Source: Glaciihabitans sp. INWT7 (GTDB lineage: Bacteria > Actinomycetota > Actinomycetes > Actinomycetales > Microbacteriaceae). From it: a stretch of 64,000 nt of DNA. The translations under genes and the position numbers were made by a program. The notes under the pieces were generated by a model. The model did not search any database and was not told the origin of the DNA. It was given only the letters and a program-made list of their open reading frames with translations. This document shows positions 35,496-44,561 of this stretch, piece after piece; the stretch's first letter is position 1; each line of letters begins with the position of its first letter. The stretch covers positions 2,794,419-2,858,418 of the forward strand of contig NZ_CP043653.1 of NCBI RefSeq assembly GCF_014217685.1. The letters run 5' to 3'.

Positions 35496-36598
35496 CCGCC
35501 GCAGTGCAGTCCGGCACTCGCAAGCCCCAAGGGCCGATGACCAACGCCCTGACGACAGGCCAGCTGCCCCGATTCGTCGAGTTCTACGTGCTCGCCGGGG
35601 CCCTCGTCATCAGCGCCGGAGCGCTCCTCCTCATGGGATTCAACTGGGGCGGGTGGATCTTCGTCTCGATCATCGTCTACCTCGTCGGACTCGCGGCCCT
35701 CTCCACGGTGGCCGAAAATCGGCGTAAGGCCGTCGACCGCATCGTGCGCAGCCTGGTGTCCATCGCCTTCCTCCTCGCGATCGCCCCGCTGATCTCCACG
35801 CTCTACACCGTGACAGCGAAGGGCATCGGCCAGCTCAACTGGGCCTTCATCTCGCAGACCGGAGGTGCCGTCTTCAACGCCGAGACGCTCAAGGTCACCG
35901 TCACCTCCGGCGCGTTGCAGGCCATCGTCGGAACTCTCGAGATCACCGGTATCGCGGCGATCATGTCGATCCCGATCGGCATCCTCACCTCGATCTACCT
36001 CGTCGAGTACGCCCAGCCCCAGCAGTGGATGGCGCGCACCGTCACATTCCTCGTCGACGTGATGACCGGCATCCCCTCGATCGTCGCCGGGCTCTTCGCG
36101 TTCGCACTCTCGACCCTCATCGTCGGCCCCAAGGCGTTCAGCGGTTTCTCGGCCTCTGTCGCGCTGTCGGTGCTGATGATCCCGATCATCGTGCGAGCGT
36201 GCGAGGAGATGCTGCGGCTGGTGCCGAACGACCTGCGTGAGGCATCCTTCGCGCTCGGCGTCTCGCGCTTCTCCACGATCGTGAAGATCGTGCTGCCCAC
36301 GGCGATCGCGGGCATCATCACCGGCGTCATGCTGGCCATCGCCCGGGTCATCGGCGAGACCGCCCCCATCTTCATCGCGGCGAGCTTCACCGACAACTTC
36401 AATGCCAACCCGTTCAGCGGGCCGCAACAGACGCTGCCCGTGCTGGCCTACACCGGCTACAAGTTCCCGAGCCAGGACATCGCGGCATCCAACGCCTCGG
36501 CCTGGGGTGCTGCCCTGCTACTGATCCTCATCGTCGTTATCCTCAATATCATCGCCCGCATCATTGCCCGGACTTTCGCCCCCAAGGGCGCCCGGTAA
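35492..36598 (+). CDS. pstA: Phosphate ABC transporter permease PstA
   Basis: 368-residue membrane protein. The N-terminal pair of helices (FYVLAGALVISAGALLLMG, GGWIFVSIIVYLVGLAAL) precedes the transport domain, which has TGIPSIVAGLFAF, the EAA-like LREASFALGVSRFSTIVKIVLP and ARVIGETAPIFIAA. AAGGAGG lies before the ATG at 35492. It pairs with PstC as the phosphate channel. Confidence 0.94.
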   Translation: MTAAVQSGTRKPQGPMTNALTTGQLPRFVEFYVLAGALVISAGALLLMGFNWGGWIFVSIIVYLVGLAALSTVAENRRKAVDRIVRSLVSIAFLLAIAPLISTLYTVTAKGIGQLNWAFISQTGGAVFNAETLKVTVTSGALQAIVGTLEITGIAAIMSIPIGILTSIYLVEYAQPQQWMARTVTFLVDVMTGIPSIVAGLFAFALSTLIVGPKAFSGFSASVALSVLMIPIIVRACEEMLRLVPNDLREASFALGVSRFSTIVKIVLPTAIAGIITGVMLAIARVIGETAPIFIAASFTDNFNANPFSGPQQTLPVLAYTGYKFPSQDIAASNASAWGAALLLILIVVILNIIARIIARTFAPKGAR

Positions 36599-36628
36599 CG
36601 GCACGACGAACAGAACCGAAGGAAGACT

Positions 36629-37408
36629 GTGTCCAAGCGCATTGAAGTGAACGATCTCAACATCTACTACAGCGACTTCCTCGCGGTGGAAGGCGTGTCG
36701 ATCTCGATCGAACCCCGCACCGTGACCGCCCTGATCGGGCCGAGTGGATGCGGCAAGTCCACGTTCCTTCGCACGCTCAACCGCATGCACGAGGTGATCC
36801 CCGGCGCTCACGTGGAGGGCGAGGTCATCATCGACGGCAACAACCTGTACGGCGAGGGCGTGGATCCGGTGCTCGTGCGCCGCCAGGTTGGCATGGTCTT
36901 CCAGCGCGCCAACCCGTTCCCCACGATGTCGATCCGCGACAACGTCCTCGCCGGCGTCACCCTCAACAATCGCAAGCTCTCCAAGGGCGACGGCGATGCC
37001 CTGGTCGAGCGGTCCCTTCAGGGGGCCAACCTGTGGAACGAGGTCAAGGACCGCCTCGACAAGCCTGGAATGGGCCTCTCCGGCGGCCAGCAGCAGCGCC
37101 TGTGCATCGCGCGGGCCATCGCCGTCTCCCCCGACGTGCTGCTCATGGACGAGCCGTGCTCGGCGCTCGACCCGATCTCGACTCTCGCCATCGAAGACCT
37201 GATCGAGGAGCTCAAGCTCGACTACACGATCGTGATCGTGACGCACAACATGCAGCAGGCCTCCCGGGTGTCGGACCGCACCGCATTCTTCAACATCGCC
37301 GGCACCGGCAAGCCGGGAAAGCTCATCGAGTACAACGACACCAACACCATCTTCTCGAAGCCGAGCGTTCAGGCGACCGAAGACTACGTCTCCGGCAAAT
37401 TCGGATAG
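36629..37408 (+). CDS. pstB: Phosphate ABC transporter ATPase PstB
   Basis: 259-residue ABC ATPase: [24 protein letters not shown], signature LSGGQQQR, Walker [13 protein letters not shown], and the PstB-typical [17 protein letters not shown]. The GTG start follows GAAGGAAG. It is the last gene of pstSCAB; palindromes at 37450-37513 may end the transcript. Confidence 0.96.
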   Translation: MSKRIEVNDLNIYYSDFLAVEGVSISIEPRTVTALIGPSGCGKSTFLRTLNRMHEVIPGAHVEGEVIIDGNNLYGEGVDPVLVRRQVGMVFQRANPFPTMSIRDNVLAGVTLNNRKLSKGDGDALVERSLQGANLWNEVKDRLDKPGMGLSGGQQQRLCIARAIAVSPDVLLMDEPCSALDPISTLAIEDLIEELKLDYTIVIVTHNMQQASRVSDRTAFFNIAGTGKPGKLIEYNDTNTIFSKPSVQATEDYVSGKFG

Positions 37409-37449
37409 TCGGTCTCGGCACGGCCGCCGAGCTATCTGTTCGATCCGTC

Positions 37450-37513
37450 GCGGCCGACTGGTGGCCGCCACGGCGCGTATCGAGGCCGCGTGAAGCCCGA
37501 GGTATCGATACGC
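37450..37513. repeat. Two inverted repeats after pstB
   Basis: GCGGCC/GGCCGC (37450-37455 and 37463-37468) is followed by a 9-bp palindrome pair GCGTATCGA (37475-37483) and TCGATACGC (37505-37513) with a 21-nt loop. No U-tract is present. They may act as a bidirectional terminator between convergent pstB and rskA, or be a REP-like interspersed element. Confidence 0.5.
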
Positions 37514-37550
37514 CGCTGTGCGACCCACTCGACCCGCGGATCCGCAGGCG

Positions 37551-38381
37551 TCAGGCGCTGGGTACAGCCACTATCGGCGCGGTGGTCGGCGTCTTGGAGC
37601 CGCCACTCGGTTCGACGGTGATGCCGAGGGTATCGCCTTCGGTCATCGCGCCCGCGAGCACGCTCACGGTCCTGCCGGATGAGGCGGCGTCGAAGATGCC
37701 CGCCGGTGTCGCCTTCGAGGCCGTGTCGATGTACCAGAGTTCGTAGGTCTTGCCGCCAGCGAGTTTCGGGAGCTTGTCGATCACCACTGCAGACTTCTTG
37801 AGGCCGACGGACCAGACGAAGGTCGCCTTGCCGCCGCCCGAGACATCCGCCTTGGCCTGCTGGTAGTCGCTCGCCGCGACGATCGCCGAAATAGCCGCCG
37901 CCTGCTGCTGGGACTCGTTGCCCGCAGACAGCCCGAGGATATTGCCTCCGACGAAGAGCGCGACCGCAGCGGCCGCAGCCACCAGGATCGACGCCGGGCG
38001 CGTGAACCAGCGGGCAGTGGCTTTCGTCGACGCCCGCGTCGGCGTGCCGAGGCTCGCCGTGCGGATCGCTTCAGCGGAAGCATCCTGCTGCGGAGTGGTG
38101 ACCGCGGGCACCGCGGTGAGAGTCGGACGCGCCGCCGGAAGCGGAGCGAGCTGGGGCGTCACGGCGATCTGGGCCATGAGGCGGGCCTTGAGATCTGCCG
38201 GAGGCGCGACCGGGTCGGCCGAGAGTCCGATCAGCACCGCTGTATCCGACAATGAAGCCACCTCCGCCCGTGCCTCTTCGGATGTCAGCAGGTATGCCTC
38301 GAACCGAGCCTTCTCGTCACCCTCAAGTGCATTCAACGCGTAAGCGCCGCTGAGGAGGTGTAGTTCTTCGCGGTCAGTCAC
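37551..38381 (-). CDS. rskA: Anti-sigma factor RskA-like
   Basis: 276-residue membrane anti-sigma factor: N-terminal sigma-binding helices (LHLLSGAYALNALEGDEKARFEAYL), one transmembrane helix at about 131-151, and an extracytoplasmic RskA domain (FVWSVGLKKSAVVIDKLP, YELWYI). No zinc motif is seen. It should hold SigK at the membrane until regulated proteolysis. The GTG start overlaps the sigK stop (GTGA), so the pair is translationally coupled. Confidence 0.9.
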   Translation of the reverse strand: MTDREELHLLSGAYALNALEGDEKARFEAYLLTSEEARAEVASLSDTAVLIGLSADPVAPPADLKARLMAQIAVTPQLAPLPAARPTLTAVPAVTTPQQDASAEAIRTASLGTPTRASTKATARWFTRPASILVAAAAAVALFVGGNILGLSAGNESQQQAAAISAIVAASDYQQAKADVSGGGKATFVWSVGLKKSAVVIDKLPKLAGGKTYELWYIDTASKATPAGIFDAASSGRTVSVLAGAMTEGDTLGITVEPSGGSKTPTTAPIVAVPSA

Positions 38382-38932
38382 GATGCCACCCCCAATTCGT
38401 CACGCAGACGGATCATGCCGTCGCGCAGTCGTGTCTTCACCGTGCCGATCGGCACGCTGAGCATTGCCGCCACTTCACTGTGGCTATAGCCGCCGTAATA
38501 CGCAAGGGTGACAGCCTGGCGCTGCAGTTCGGTCAATTGCGACATGGCTTCCTTCACCCTCTCGTGTTCAATAGTCGTTTCCACCGTGTCCGCCACATTG
38601 TCGTAGTCGGAGACGAAATCCCTGATGCCGATCTTCACATCACGATCGCGACCGGATTGAGATGACCTGATGCGGTCGACCGCGCGCCGGTGAGCCATGG
38701 TGAGGATCCAGGTGGATGCCCCGCCCTTGCTCGGTTCGTACCGGGACGCGTTCTGCCAGATCTCCAGGAACACTTCCTGGGTCACTTCTTCCGATTGCGC
38801 GTGATCCACGAGAAGCCTGCGGATCAACCTGAATACTCTCGGGGAGATCTCGTCGTACAGTGCCCCGAAAGCCGCCTGATCGCCGCCCGCGATTTGCGCG
38901 AGCAGAGTCTCTTTGGTCGCAGGTTTATCCAT
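38378..38932 (-). CDS. sigK: ECF RNA polymerase sigma factor SigK-like
   Basis: 184-residue ECF sigma factor: region 2 (FGALYDEISPRVFRLIRRLL, EEVTQEVFLEIWQNASRY, STWILTMAHRRAVDRIRSSQ) and region 4 (LTELQRQAVTLAYYGGYSHSEVAAML, VPIGTVKTRLRDGMIRLR, split). ATG 38932 is preferred, with AGGAC upstream; ATG 38983 is a longer option. It is paired with RskA. The mycobacterial SigK regulon responds to redox; the target genes here are unknown. Confidence 0.9.
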   Translation of the reverse strand: MDKPATKETLLAQIAGGDQAAFGALYDEISPRVFRLIRRLLVDHAQSEEVTQEVFLEIWQNASRYEPSKGGASTWILTMAHRRAVDRIRSSQSGRDRDVKIGIRDFVSDYDNVADTVETTIEHERVKEAMSQLTELQRQAVTLAYYGGYSHSEVAAMLSVPIGTVKTRLRDGMIRLRDELGVAS

Positions 38933-39396
38933 GGACTCATAGTCCTGGCTGCGGTCGGTTTCACGGGGCACGAGCTTAAGCATTGCAAACAATCCGTGTG
39001 ATCGTGCGCGGCACCGAAAAGACACTCATGATGAGCGTCGATTTCGGCACCTCGATGTTCAGTTGTGTGTCACCTGCGCAGCCGGAGCGATTTCGATTCG
39101 CTTGCGAGGCCGTTCCGTCTGTGCGGGTCACAACTGGAGTTCGCAACCGAGGGCGAATCGGATTGGTCTGTGGCGGATTCGGCGGCGAATCCGATGGATT
39201 CGCGGCATCCCTTTCGAGAAAGAAGGGTGCCAGGCCGCAGAAACGCCTCTCGGCGCTAGGCCGCTCGAAGCGGCGAATATTGGAGCCCGGGGTTACTGCG
39301 GCCCGGCGGTGGCCCTTTCGAGCCGTTGACGATTGTACCCGCCGACGCTGGATGCTTGCACTCAGGTCGGGCGGCTGAGCCGGCCCGGTCGCAGCT
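38933..39396. other. 464-bp intergenic region with hairpins
   Basis: No convincing gene. It must contain the sigK promoter. Structured elements on the plus strand are GGATTCG/CGAATCC (39175-39192, 4-nt loop), then adjacent hairpins CGCC-TCTC-GGCG (39244-39255) and GCCGCT-CGA-AGCGGC (39260-39274), followed by GGAGCCCGGGGTTACTGCGG from about 39282. It could encode a structured RNA or terminator array. No Rfam family is recognised. Confidence 0.4.
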
Positions 39397-40026
39397 TCAG
39401 TCGAGTGAACCGGCGCGCCAGAGCCGGGCGCAGGAGACGAACTCCGTGGCGGTCTGCGAGAGGCGGAGGGCACGGGTGGTGAGTTCGGATGCTCGCTCCG
39501 GCGAGGTGAGGTCTGAGTCGTCCGCGACGCTGGTCGCCCCGAGTGCTGTGATGCGACAGAAGGCCGCCGCGCGGTCGAGGGCCACGCCGAAGTCGCCCTG
39601 GAAGAGACCGCGCAGAATCTGGTCGGCGAGCGCGATGATCTCCGCGGGGCCTGTCGGGGCGGTAGCGCCCGCCACGACGGGATCGATGGTGGTGGCGATC
39701 TCGGTGCCCCGCTGGAACAGGTAGGCGATGCCCTCCGCATCCTGCCGCACGAGAGCGCGCATGAGGTAGATGCGCCAGAGCGCGCCGGGCAGGCTGCGCG
39801 GGCTCGCGCGCGCCCAGAGTTCGGCGACCGCGTCGATGCCGTGCTCGTCCGTGAAGGCCACGAGCCGGTCGACGACCCCCTGGTCGGAGCTCTGCCGCAC
39901 GCGACTCAGCAGCGCGCCCGCAGTCTCGTGGGCGACGCGACTGATCTGGGCGGGGTCTTCCCCGCCAACGAAACTCTCGAACTTGGCGCCCGAGAACTGT
40001 GTCGGCTTATGGAACTCGTCGGTCAT
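39397..40026 (-). CDS. Conserved actinobacterial protein of unknown function
   Basis: 209-residue soluble, mostly helical protein beginning MTDEFHKPTQFSGAKFESF, followed by GGEDPAQISRVAHETAGALL. I recognise it as a conserved Microbacteriaceae/Micrococcales hypothetical that some pipelines mislabel; no catalytic motif is visible. The ATG at 40026 is chosen since upstream residues lie in the tRNA promoter region. It is followed by the structured 464-bp gap and transcribed alone. Confidence 0.7.
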   Translation of the reverse strand: MTDEFHKPTQFSGAKFESFVGGEDPAQISRVAHETAGALLSRVRQSSDQGVVDRLVAFTDEHGIDAVAELWARASPRSLPGALWRIYLMRALVRQDAEGIAYLFQRGTEIATTIDPVVAGATAPTGPAEIIALADQILRGLFQGDFGVALDRAAAFCRITALGATSVADDSDLTSPERASELTTRALRLSQTATEFVSCARLWRAGSLD

Positions 40027-40105
40027 CCGATAAAGCCTAAGCGAGCGGATGCCGCACTGCCCTCTCGTTCGCCGGTCGCGCAATCCGCGCTAGATTTAAC
40101 GGCAG

Positions 40106-40178
40106 GGGCCTCTAGCTCAGTTGGTAGAGCATCGGACTTTTAATCCGTGGGTCGTCGGTTCGAGCCCGACGGGGCCCA
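40106..40178 (+). tRNA. tRNA-Lys (anticodon TTT)
   Basis: 73-nt cloverleaf: acceptor GGGCCTC (40106) pairs with GGGGCCC (40171-40177) including one G-T wobble. The D-arm is AGCTCAGTTGGTAGAGC, anticodon loop CTTTTAA, and T-arm GTCGGTTCGAGCCCGAC. Discriminator A is at 40178; CCA is not encoded. A TAGATT -10 element lies at 40091-40096. Confidence 0.97.
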
Positions 40179-40328
40179 CCCCTGAGTGCGGTGTTCGGCG
40201 GAGATGTCACGAGGGAGACCGGTCAGCATGCCACCCACCGATCGAACAGCGATTCGTCGCCGGGAGCGGCTCTGCGCTGACGGCCCGATGACCGGCGTCT
40301 GTGCCGCCGCACGGGACGGGCGGCAGCC

Positions 40329-41552
40329 GTGATCCTCAGCTTCGGTCTCGTCCTGGTCGCCGCAATCCTCATCTCCGGCCTCGCCCACCGCACCGTGTTG
40401 TCCACCGCGGTGGTATTCCTGTTCGCCGGATTCCTTCTCGGCGACGGCATGGCCAACGTCATCACGCTCACAGCCGGCGATCCGCAGGTCACTCAGATCG
40501 CCCAGATCGCGCTGTTCGTGGTGCTCTTCACCGACGGCCAGCATCTCGCGGTGCGCGACCTCGCCCGGGCCTGGCGCCTGCCCGGGCGAGCGCTCCTCCT
40601 CGGGATGCCGCTCACGTTCCTCATCACCACCGTGCTCGGAGTCACGCTTCTCGGGTTGCCGCTTCTCGAAGCGCTGCTGATCTCGGCCGTGCTCGCCCCC
40701 ACCGACCCCGTCTTCGCCTCGGCGATAGTCGGACGCACCGAGATCCCGGCACGCATCCGCGGACTTCTCAACGTCGAATCCGGACTCAATGACGGGCTGG
40801 CACTGCCCGTGGTGCTGGTACTGGTGGCGGCGGTCGGAGGACCCACCGTCGAACCGCTCGTGCTCGCGCTCGAGCTCGTGGGCGGAATCGCCCTCGGCGT
40901 CGTCGTGCCTCTTCTCGTTTCCCTGTTGCTGCGCATCCGATTCCTCACCACGACGCCGCTCTACGCGTCCCTCGCGCCCGTCGCAATCGCGATCATCATC
41001 TACGGCGTCGCGGAGGCCACCGGGGCCAATCTCTATCTGGCAGCCTTCTCCGCGGGCATCACCATCGCCAGCGCGGCTCCCGCTTTGAGGGACGCCTTCA
41101 GGGAGTACGGCGAATTCATCGCCGAGAACGTCAAGCTGGTCGCCATCTTCGTCTTCGGCGCTCTCATCACTCCGAGCGTGCTCGGAGACGTGTCTTTGGC
41201 CGGCTATGTCTTCGCGCTGCTCACCCTGATCGTCGCCAGGCCCATCGCGGTGGAGTTGGCGTTGATCGGCAGCAAATTGCCCTGGCAGGAAAGAGCGACA
41301 GCCGCCTGGTTCGGGCCCAAAGGATTCGCTTCCGTGCTGTACGGCCTGCTGGTGCTCGAGAGCGGAAACCCGGATTCCGAGCACCTCTTTCACCTCATCG
41401 TGGTGGCGATCTCACTCTCTATCGTCGCTCACTCCTCGACCGACGTTCCGATCGCCAGCTATTTCGGGCGCATCACCGCGGCGCAACACAAGACCTCCGC
41501 CGCGGCCGACTCCCCCTCGATCGCCCCCTCCGAGCCCCGCCAACCCGAGTAG
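40329..41552 (+). CDS. CPA1-type cation:proton antiporter
   Basis: 407-residue membrane protein with about 12 hydrophobic helices. CPA1/NhaP motifs are APTDPV in one helix and ESGLNDGLALP (the Asn-Asp ion-binding pair) in the next core helix, with FGPKGFASVLYGLL late in the protein. The C-terminal about 30 residues are a polar tail. It likely exchanges Na+ or K+ for H+. The GTG at 40329 follows a GGGCGG string. It is preceded by tRNA-Lys and a 150-bp gap with no obvious element. Confidence 0.88.
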   Translation: MILSFGLVLVAAILISGLAHRTVLSTAVVFLFAGFLLGDGMANVITLTAGDPQVTQIAQIALFVVLFTDGQHLAVRDLARAWRLPGRALLLGMPLTFLITTVLGVTLLGLPLLEALLISAVLAPTDPVFASAIVGRTEIPARIRGLLNVESGLNDGLALPVVLVLVAAVGGPTVEPLVLALELVGGIALGVVVPLLVSLLLRIRFLTTTPLYASLAPVAIAIIIYGVAEATGANLYLAAFSAGITIASAAPALRDAFREYGEFIAENVKLVAIFVFGALITPSVLGDVSLAGYVFALLTLIVARPIAVELALIGSKLPWQERATAAWFGPKGFASVLYGLLVLESGNPDSEHLFHLIVVAISLSIVAHSSTDVPIASYFGRITAAQHKTSAAADSPSIAPSEPRQPE

Positions 41553-41617
41553 CCTCTCCCGCAGTGAACGCCACCGCCGTGTCCGCTCTAGATTCGCCCG
41601 GCTGCGAGACTGGTCGG

Positions 41618-42271
41618 ATGCATGACATGGCGCGCTTCCGCGATGCCGCGGTGTCGTGGGCGGCCGCAGGCGCGGACGCGGATGCCGCTGCCGGGCTCGT
41701 TCGCGAGCTCGCCGGGCGCGTCTCGACGGTCGTGCTCGTCGAAGGGCAGAGCGATGCGGCAGCGGTCGACACCTTTGCGACACGTCTGGGCCGGGACCTC
41801 GAACTCGAACGCATCAGCATCGTGCCGGTCGGGGGCGCAACCTCCATTCGCCGGTTCCTCGAACCCTTCGGCCCGGCCGGGCTCGATCTGCGGCTCTCCG
41901 GGCTCGTGGATGCCGCGGAGGAACGCTTCTTCCGCCAGGCGGTGCAGGGCTCCGACCGTCATCCGGAGCTCACCCGGGGTGAGATGGAGCAGCTCGGCTT
42001 CTTCGTCTGCGTACCGGACCTCGAGTTCGAGCTGATTGGCGCGATCGGCACCGACCGCACCATCGACGTGATCTCAGAACAGGGGGACGCGAGAGCCCTG
42101 CACAGCTTCCGGAACCAGCCGGCACAGCGCGGACGCCCCCTCGAGCAGCAACTTCATCGCTTCATGGGCACCACCAGCGGCCGGAAGTCCCGGTACGCGA
42201 TCGCGCTGGCCTCGGCCATCGACCTCTCACGCATGCCCCGTCCGCTCGAGGCGCTTCTCGACTTCGTCTGA
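41618..42271 (+). CDS. TOPRIM-domain protein (OLD-nuclease-like)
   Basis: About 217 residues. A TOPRIM fold is suggested by VVLVEGQSDAAAVDTFATRL (Glu42 of the EGxxD motif), VPVGGATSIRRFLEPFG and the acidic GLVDAAEE (Asp98). Similar proteins are annotated ATP-dependent endonuclease or TOPRIM protein. The ABC-ATPase half of OLD nucleases is absent here and in the neighbourhood. The start is uncertain (ATG 41618, ATG 41627 or GTG 41564), with no clear ribosome-binding site. Metal-dependent phosphotransfer or nucleolytic activity is possible but not proven. Confidence 0.7.
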   Translation: MHDMARFRDAAVSWAAAGADADAAAGLVRELAGRVSTVVLVEGQSDAAAVDTFATRLGRDLELERISIVPVGGATSIRRFLEPFGPAGLDLRLSGLVDAAEERFFRQAVQGSDRHPELTRGEMEQLGFFVCVPDLEFELIGAIGTDRTIDVISEQGDARALHSFRNQPAQRGRPLEQQLHRFMGTTSGRKSRYAIALASAIDLSRMPRPLEALLDFV

Positions 42272-42310
42272 GCACGTGCCCACGCGGGGCCGCCTCCGAG
42301 GCGTCCCGGG

Positions 42311-42922
42311 TCAGGCGATCGTTCGCTCGAGAGTCGCTCCGATTCCCAGTTCGTCGCGCAGCCGGATGAGGGCCTCACGCAACCGTGACTTGAGAGTGCC
42401 GACCGGGATCTGCAGGCGGGCGGCCAGCTCTGGACCGCTCAGCCCCTCGAAATAGGTCATCGAGATCGCATCGCGCTGGATGGCGGTGAGGCGGGCCATT
42501 GCCACCGTCACTCGCGCAGACTCGGCCGAGAGTTCCCCCGCCTCGGACACCGGGTCGAAGTTCACCTCGCGGTCACGCACTCCGACGCGGAGGTCCCGAT
42601 CCCGGCTGGCCTGTGACGCCCGCACGCGGTCGACGGCGCGGCCGTGGGCCATCATCATGATCCAGCTCACTGCCGAACCCCGTGCGGAGTCGAATCGGGA
42701 TGCCGACCGCCATACCTCGAAGAAGACGTCCTGCGTCACTTCCTGGGACAGGCCATCGTCCACCAGTGTTCGTCGGATCAGACCGTGAACGCGGGGAGCC
42801 AAGGCGTCGTAGAGGTCGCGGAACGCTGCGTGATCGCCCGCTGCGACCCTGCCGAGGAGATCATTGGACACCGTGCGCGCCAATGACACCGATTCGCTGT
42901 CGGCTGTCGGTTGAATCGTCAT
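42311..42922 (-). CDS. Second SigK-like ECF sigma factor
   Basis: 203-residue ECF sigma factor with region 2 (FRDLYDALAPRVHGLIRRTL, QEVTQDVFFEVWRSASRF, AHGRAVDRVRASQ) and region 4 (RLTAIQRDAISMTYFEGLSG, VPVGTLK style turn as IPVGTLKSRLREALIRL). It shares the QASRDRDLRVGVRD segment with the SigK at 38378-38932, so the two are paralogues. No anti-sigma gene is adjacent. The ATG at 42922 has GAGGATGAGAAG upstream. It lies downstream of the RsbQ/GGDEF operon on the same strand, 199 bp apart. Confidence 0.87.
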   Translation of the reverse strand: MTIQPTADSESVSLARTVSNDLLGRVAAGDHAAFRDLYDALAPRVHGLIRRTLVDDGLSQEVTQDVFFEVWRSASRFDSARGSAVSWIMMMAHGRAVDRVRASQASRDRDLRVGVRDREVNFDPVSEAGELSAESARVTVAMARLTAIQRDAISMTYFEGLSGPELAARLQIPVGTLKSRLREALIRLRDELGIGATLERTIA

Positions 42923-43121
42923 GCTTCTCATCCTCTTGGCAGGTTGATCGGGAGGCTGACGGTCTCTGGGGCAGCGATTCGAAGCTACGGGGCACGGCCG
43001 GATCGCGAGGGGGCTTGACAATAGCCTCATGTTTATGCTCTTCCGCGGAGATCAGCGAATCATTGACATGTTCGACTCCGCCTCAACATCACATTTCGCT
43101 ACACGATTGGGTGAGAGCGTT

Positions 43122-44561
43122 TCAGGCCTGCAGAACCGTGATCCGGTCTTTGCCGGCCTTCTTCGACTCATACATCGCAGAGTCGGCTGCAGCGATGAGG
43201 TCGGCGCCCGAAATGCGATGGCCTTCACGGGGTCGATAGACGGCCACGCCGATACTCACCGTCAGTGTCTGATCAGCGGGCAGACGGCCGTCGGGAGTGC
43301 GGACCGCGACGCGCAATCGCTCGGCAACCGCCGAGCCCTCCGCTTGGTCCGAGTCTGCACAGACGATAAGGAACTCGTCGCCGCCCAGCCGACCGACGAT
43401 ATCGTCCTGTCGCACGGCTGCGACCAGCCGGTCGGCCACCACGCGCAGAATGAAGTCCCCGCGGCTGTGGCCCAGGGAGTCGTTTATCGCCTTGAACCCA
43501 TCGAGGTCGAGGAAGATCACGGTGACGGGGCCTCCGTGGCGGTGAGCTGCCGAGAGGGTCGGCGCGAGACACTCCTCGAGAAGACGCCGGTTGGCCAGCC
43601 CGGTGAGCGGATCGTGGAGCGCGAGGTGATGGAGTTCGTCGTGCAGCCGGATCCGGCTGAGCACCAACATCGCCTGCCAGGCGAGAGTGCCCATCAGCAG
43701 AGCCCCGGAATCGTCGATCGCACGCTCACGGCCGAAGTAGCAGACCAGCACGCCCACCACGATTCCTTCCGCGATCAAGGGCACCGCCCAGAGCGCATCC
43801 ACCCGCCCCGCGGCCATGGCGTGCCCCGTCGAGGGGTAGCGCGCAAGCGCCTCGTCGATATTCTTGAGAACGACAATCTGTGAGCTGTCACAGGCATCAC
43901 GCTCGGGACGTGGGTCGGGGGATTCCGGGATGCTCACCGGTTGAGAGCCACCGGCTCGCTCGAACCCTCCCGACGGGTCGAGGAGTAGAAGCGCGACATC
44001 CGGGGCTGCGAACGCGTGACGCGCCACGGCGACGAAGGCCTCAGCGAGCGCACCGACCGTCGTCGTCGCATCGAATGCGGCCGAGGCCTCCTGGATGATG
44101 CGAACGCGGGACTCCGACAGCTCTGCAGCACGCTGGGCCGAGAGCAGCTGTCGCTCGTAGTCCTGTCGGGATGTCGAGTCGAAGATCGCGGTCCTGATGA
44201 AGATCGGTGCACCGGACGCATCCGTCGCGACGATGGAATTCACCAGCACCGACAGCTCGGAGCCATCGGGCCGCACGAGGATGAGCGCGACCTGGTGGAT
44301 CTCGTTCGCGAGTCGCAGCACCGGCAGATAGCGCGTTTCGAAGAACAGCTGGCTTGCGGGAGAAAGCAGCTGCCGGAAAGTCGTGCCGATGAGGGCCTCG
44401 CGAGACGTAGCCATCCACGCCGCGAGAGTCTGATTGACACTGACGATCACGCCGTCCGTCGTCGTCGAAAGCAGGCCGCACGGAGCCGCGTCGTAGAGCA
44501 CCTCCGGCGATTCCTCGATCGGCGGCGTCTCTGCGGCGCCCGCCCGCCCCACTGCGCTCAT
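43122..44561 (-). CDS. PAS-GAF-GGDEF diguanylate cyclase
   Basis: 479-residue soluble signalling protein: PAS (about 20-130), coiled linker, GAF (about 150-305) and GGDEF (about 310-479). The active-site GGDEF is intact at 393-397. An RxxD inhibitory I-site (RQDD, 384-387) lies exactly five residues before it, so the domain should make c-di-GMP under product inhibition. The ATG overlaps the rsbQ-like stop by 4 bp. In Bacillus, RsbQ acts through the PAS domain of RsbP; here the PAS output is a cyclase. Confidence 0.9.
   Translation of the reverse strand: MSAVGRAGAAETPPIEESPEVLYDAAPCGLLSTTTDGVIVSVNQTLAAWMATSREALIGTTFRQLLSPASQLFFETRYLPVLRLANEIHQVALILVRPDGSELSVLVNSIVATDASGAPIFIRTAIFDSTSRQDYERQLLSAQRAAELSESRVRIIQEASAAFDATTTVGALAEAFVAVARHAFAAPDVALLLLDPSGGFERAGGSQPVSIPESPDPRPERDACDSSQIVVLKNIDEALARYPSTGHAMAAGRVDALWAVPLIAEGIVVGVLVCYFGRERAIDDSGALLMGTLAWQAMLVLSRIRLHDELHHLALHDPLTGLANRRLLEECLAPTLSAAHRHGGPVTVIFLDLDGFKAINDSLGHSRGDFILRVVADRLVAAVRQDDIVGRLGGDEFLIVCADSDQAEGSAVAERLRVAVRTPDGRLPADQTLTVSIGVAVYRPREGHRISGADLIAAADSAMYESKKAGKDRITVLQA

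Noticed and set aside
37551-38932. Zinc-binding (ZAS) anti-sigma factor
   Set aside because: No HxxxCxxC motif is present in the N-terminal domain; the RskA-type architecture fits better.
43029-43883. Possible plus-strand gene beginning MFMLFRGDQRIIDMF near 43029, after a TTGACA
   Set aside because: It runs antisense through the GGDEF domain, lacks a ribosome-binding site, and its product matches no family; the TTGACA to TATGCT spacing is too short for a promoter.
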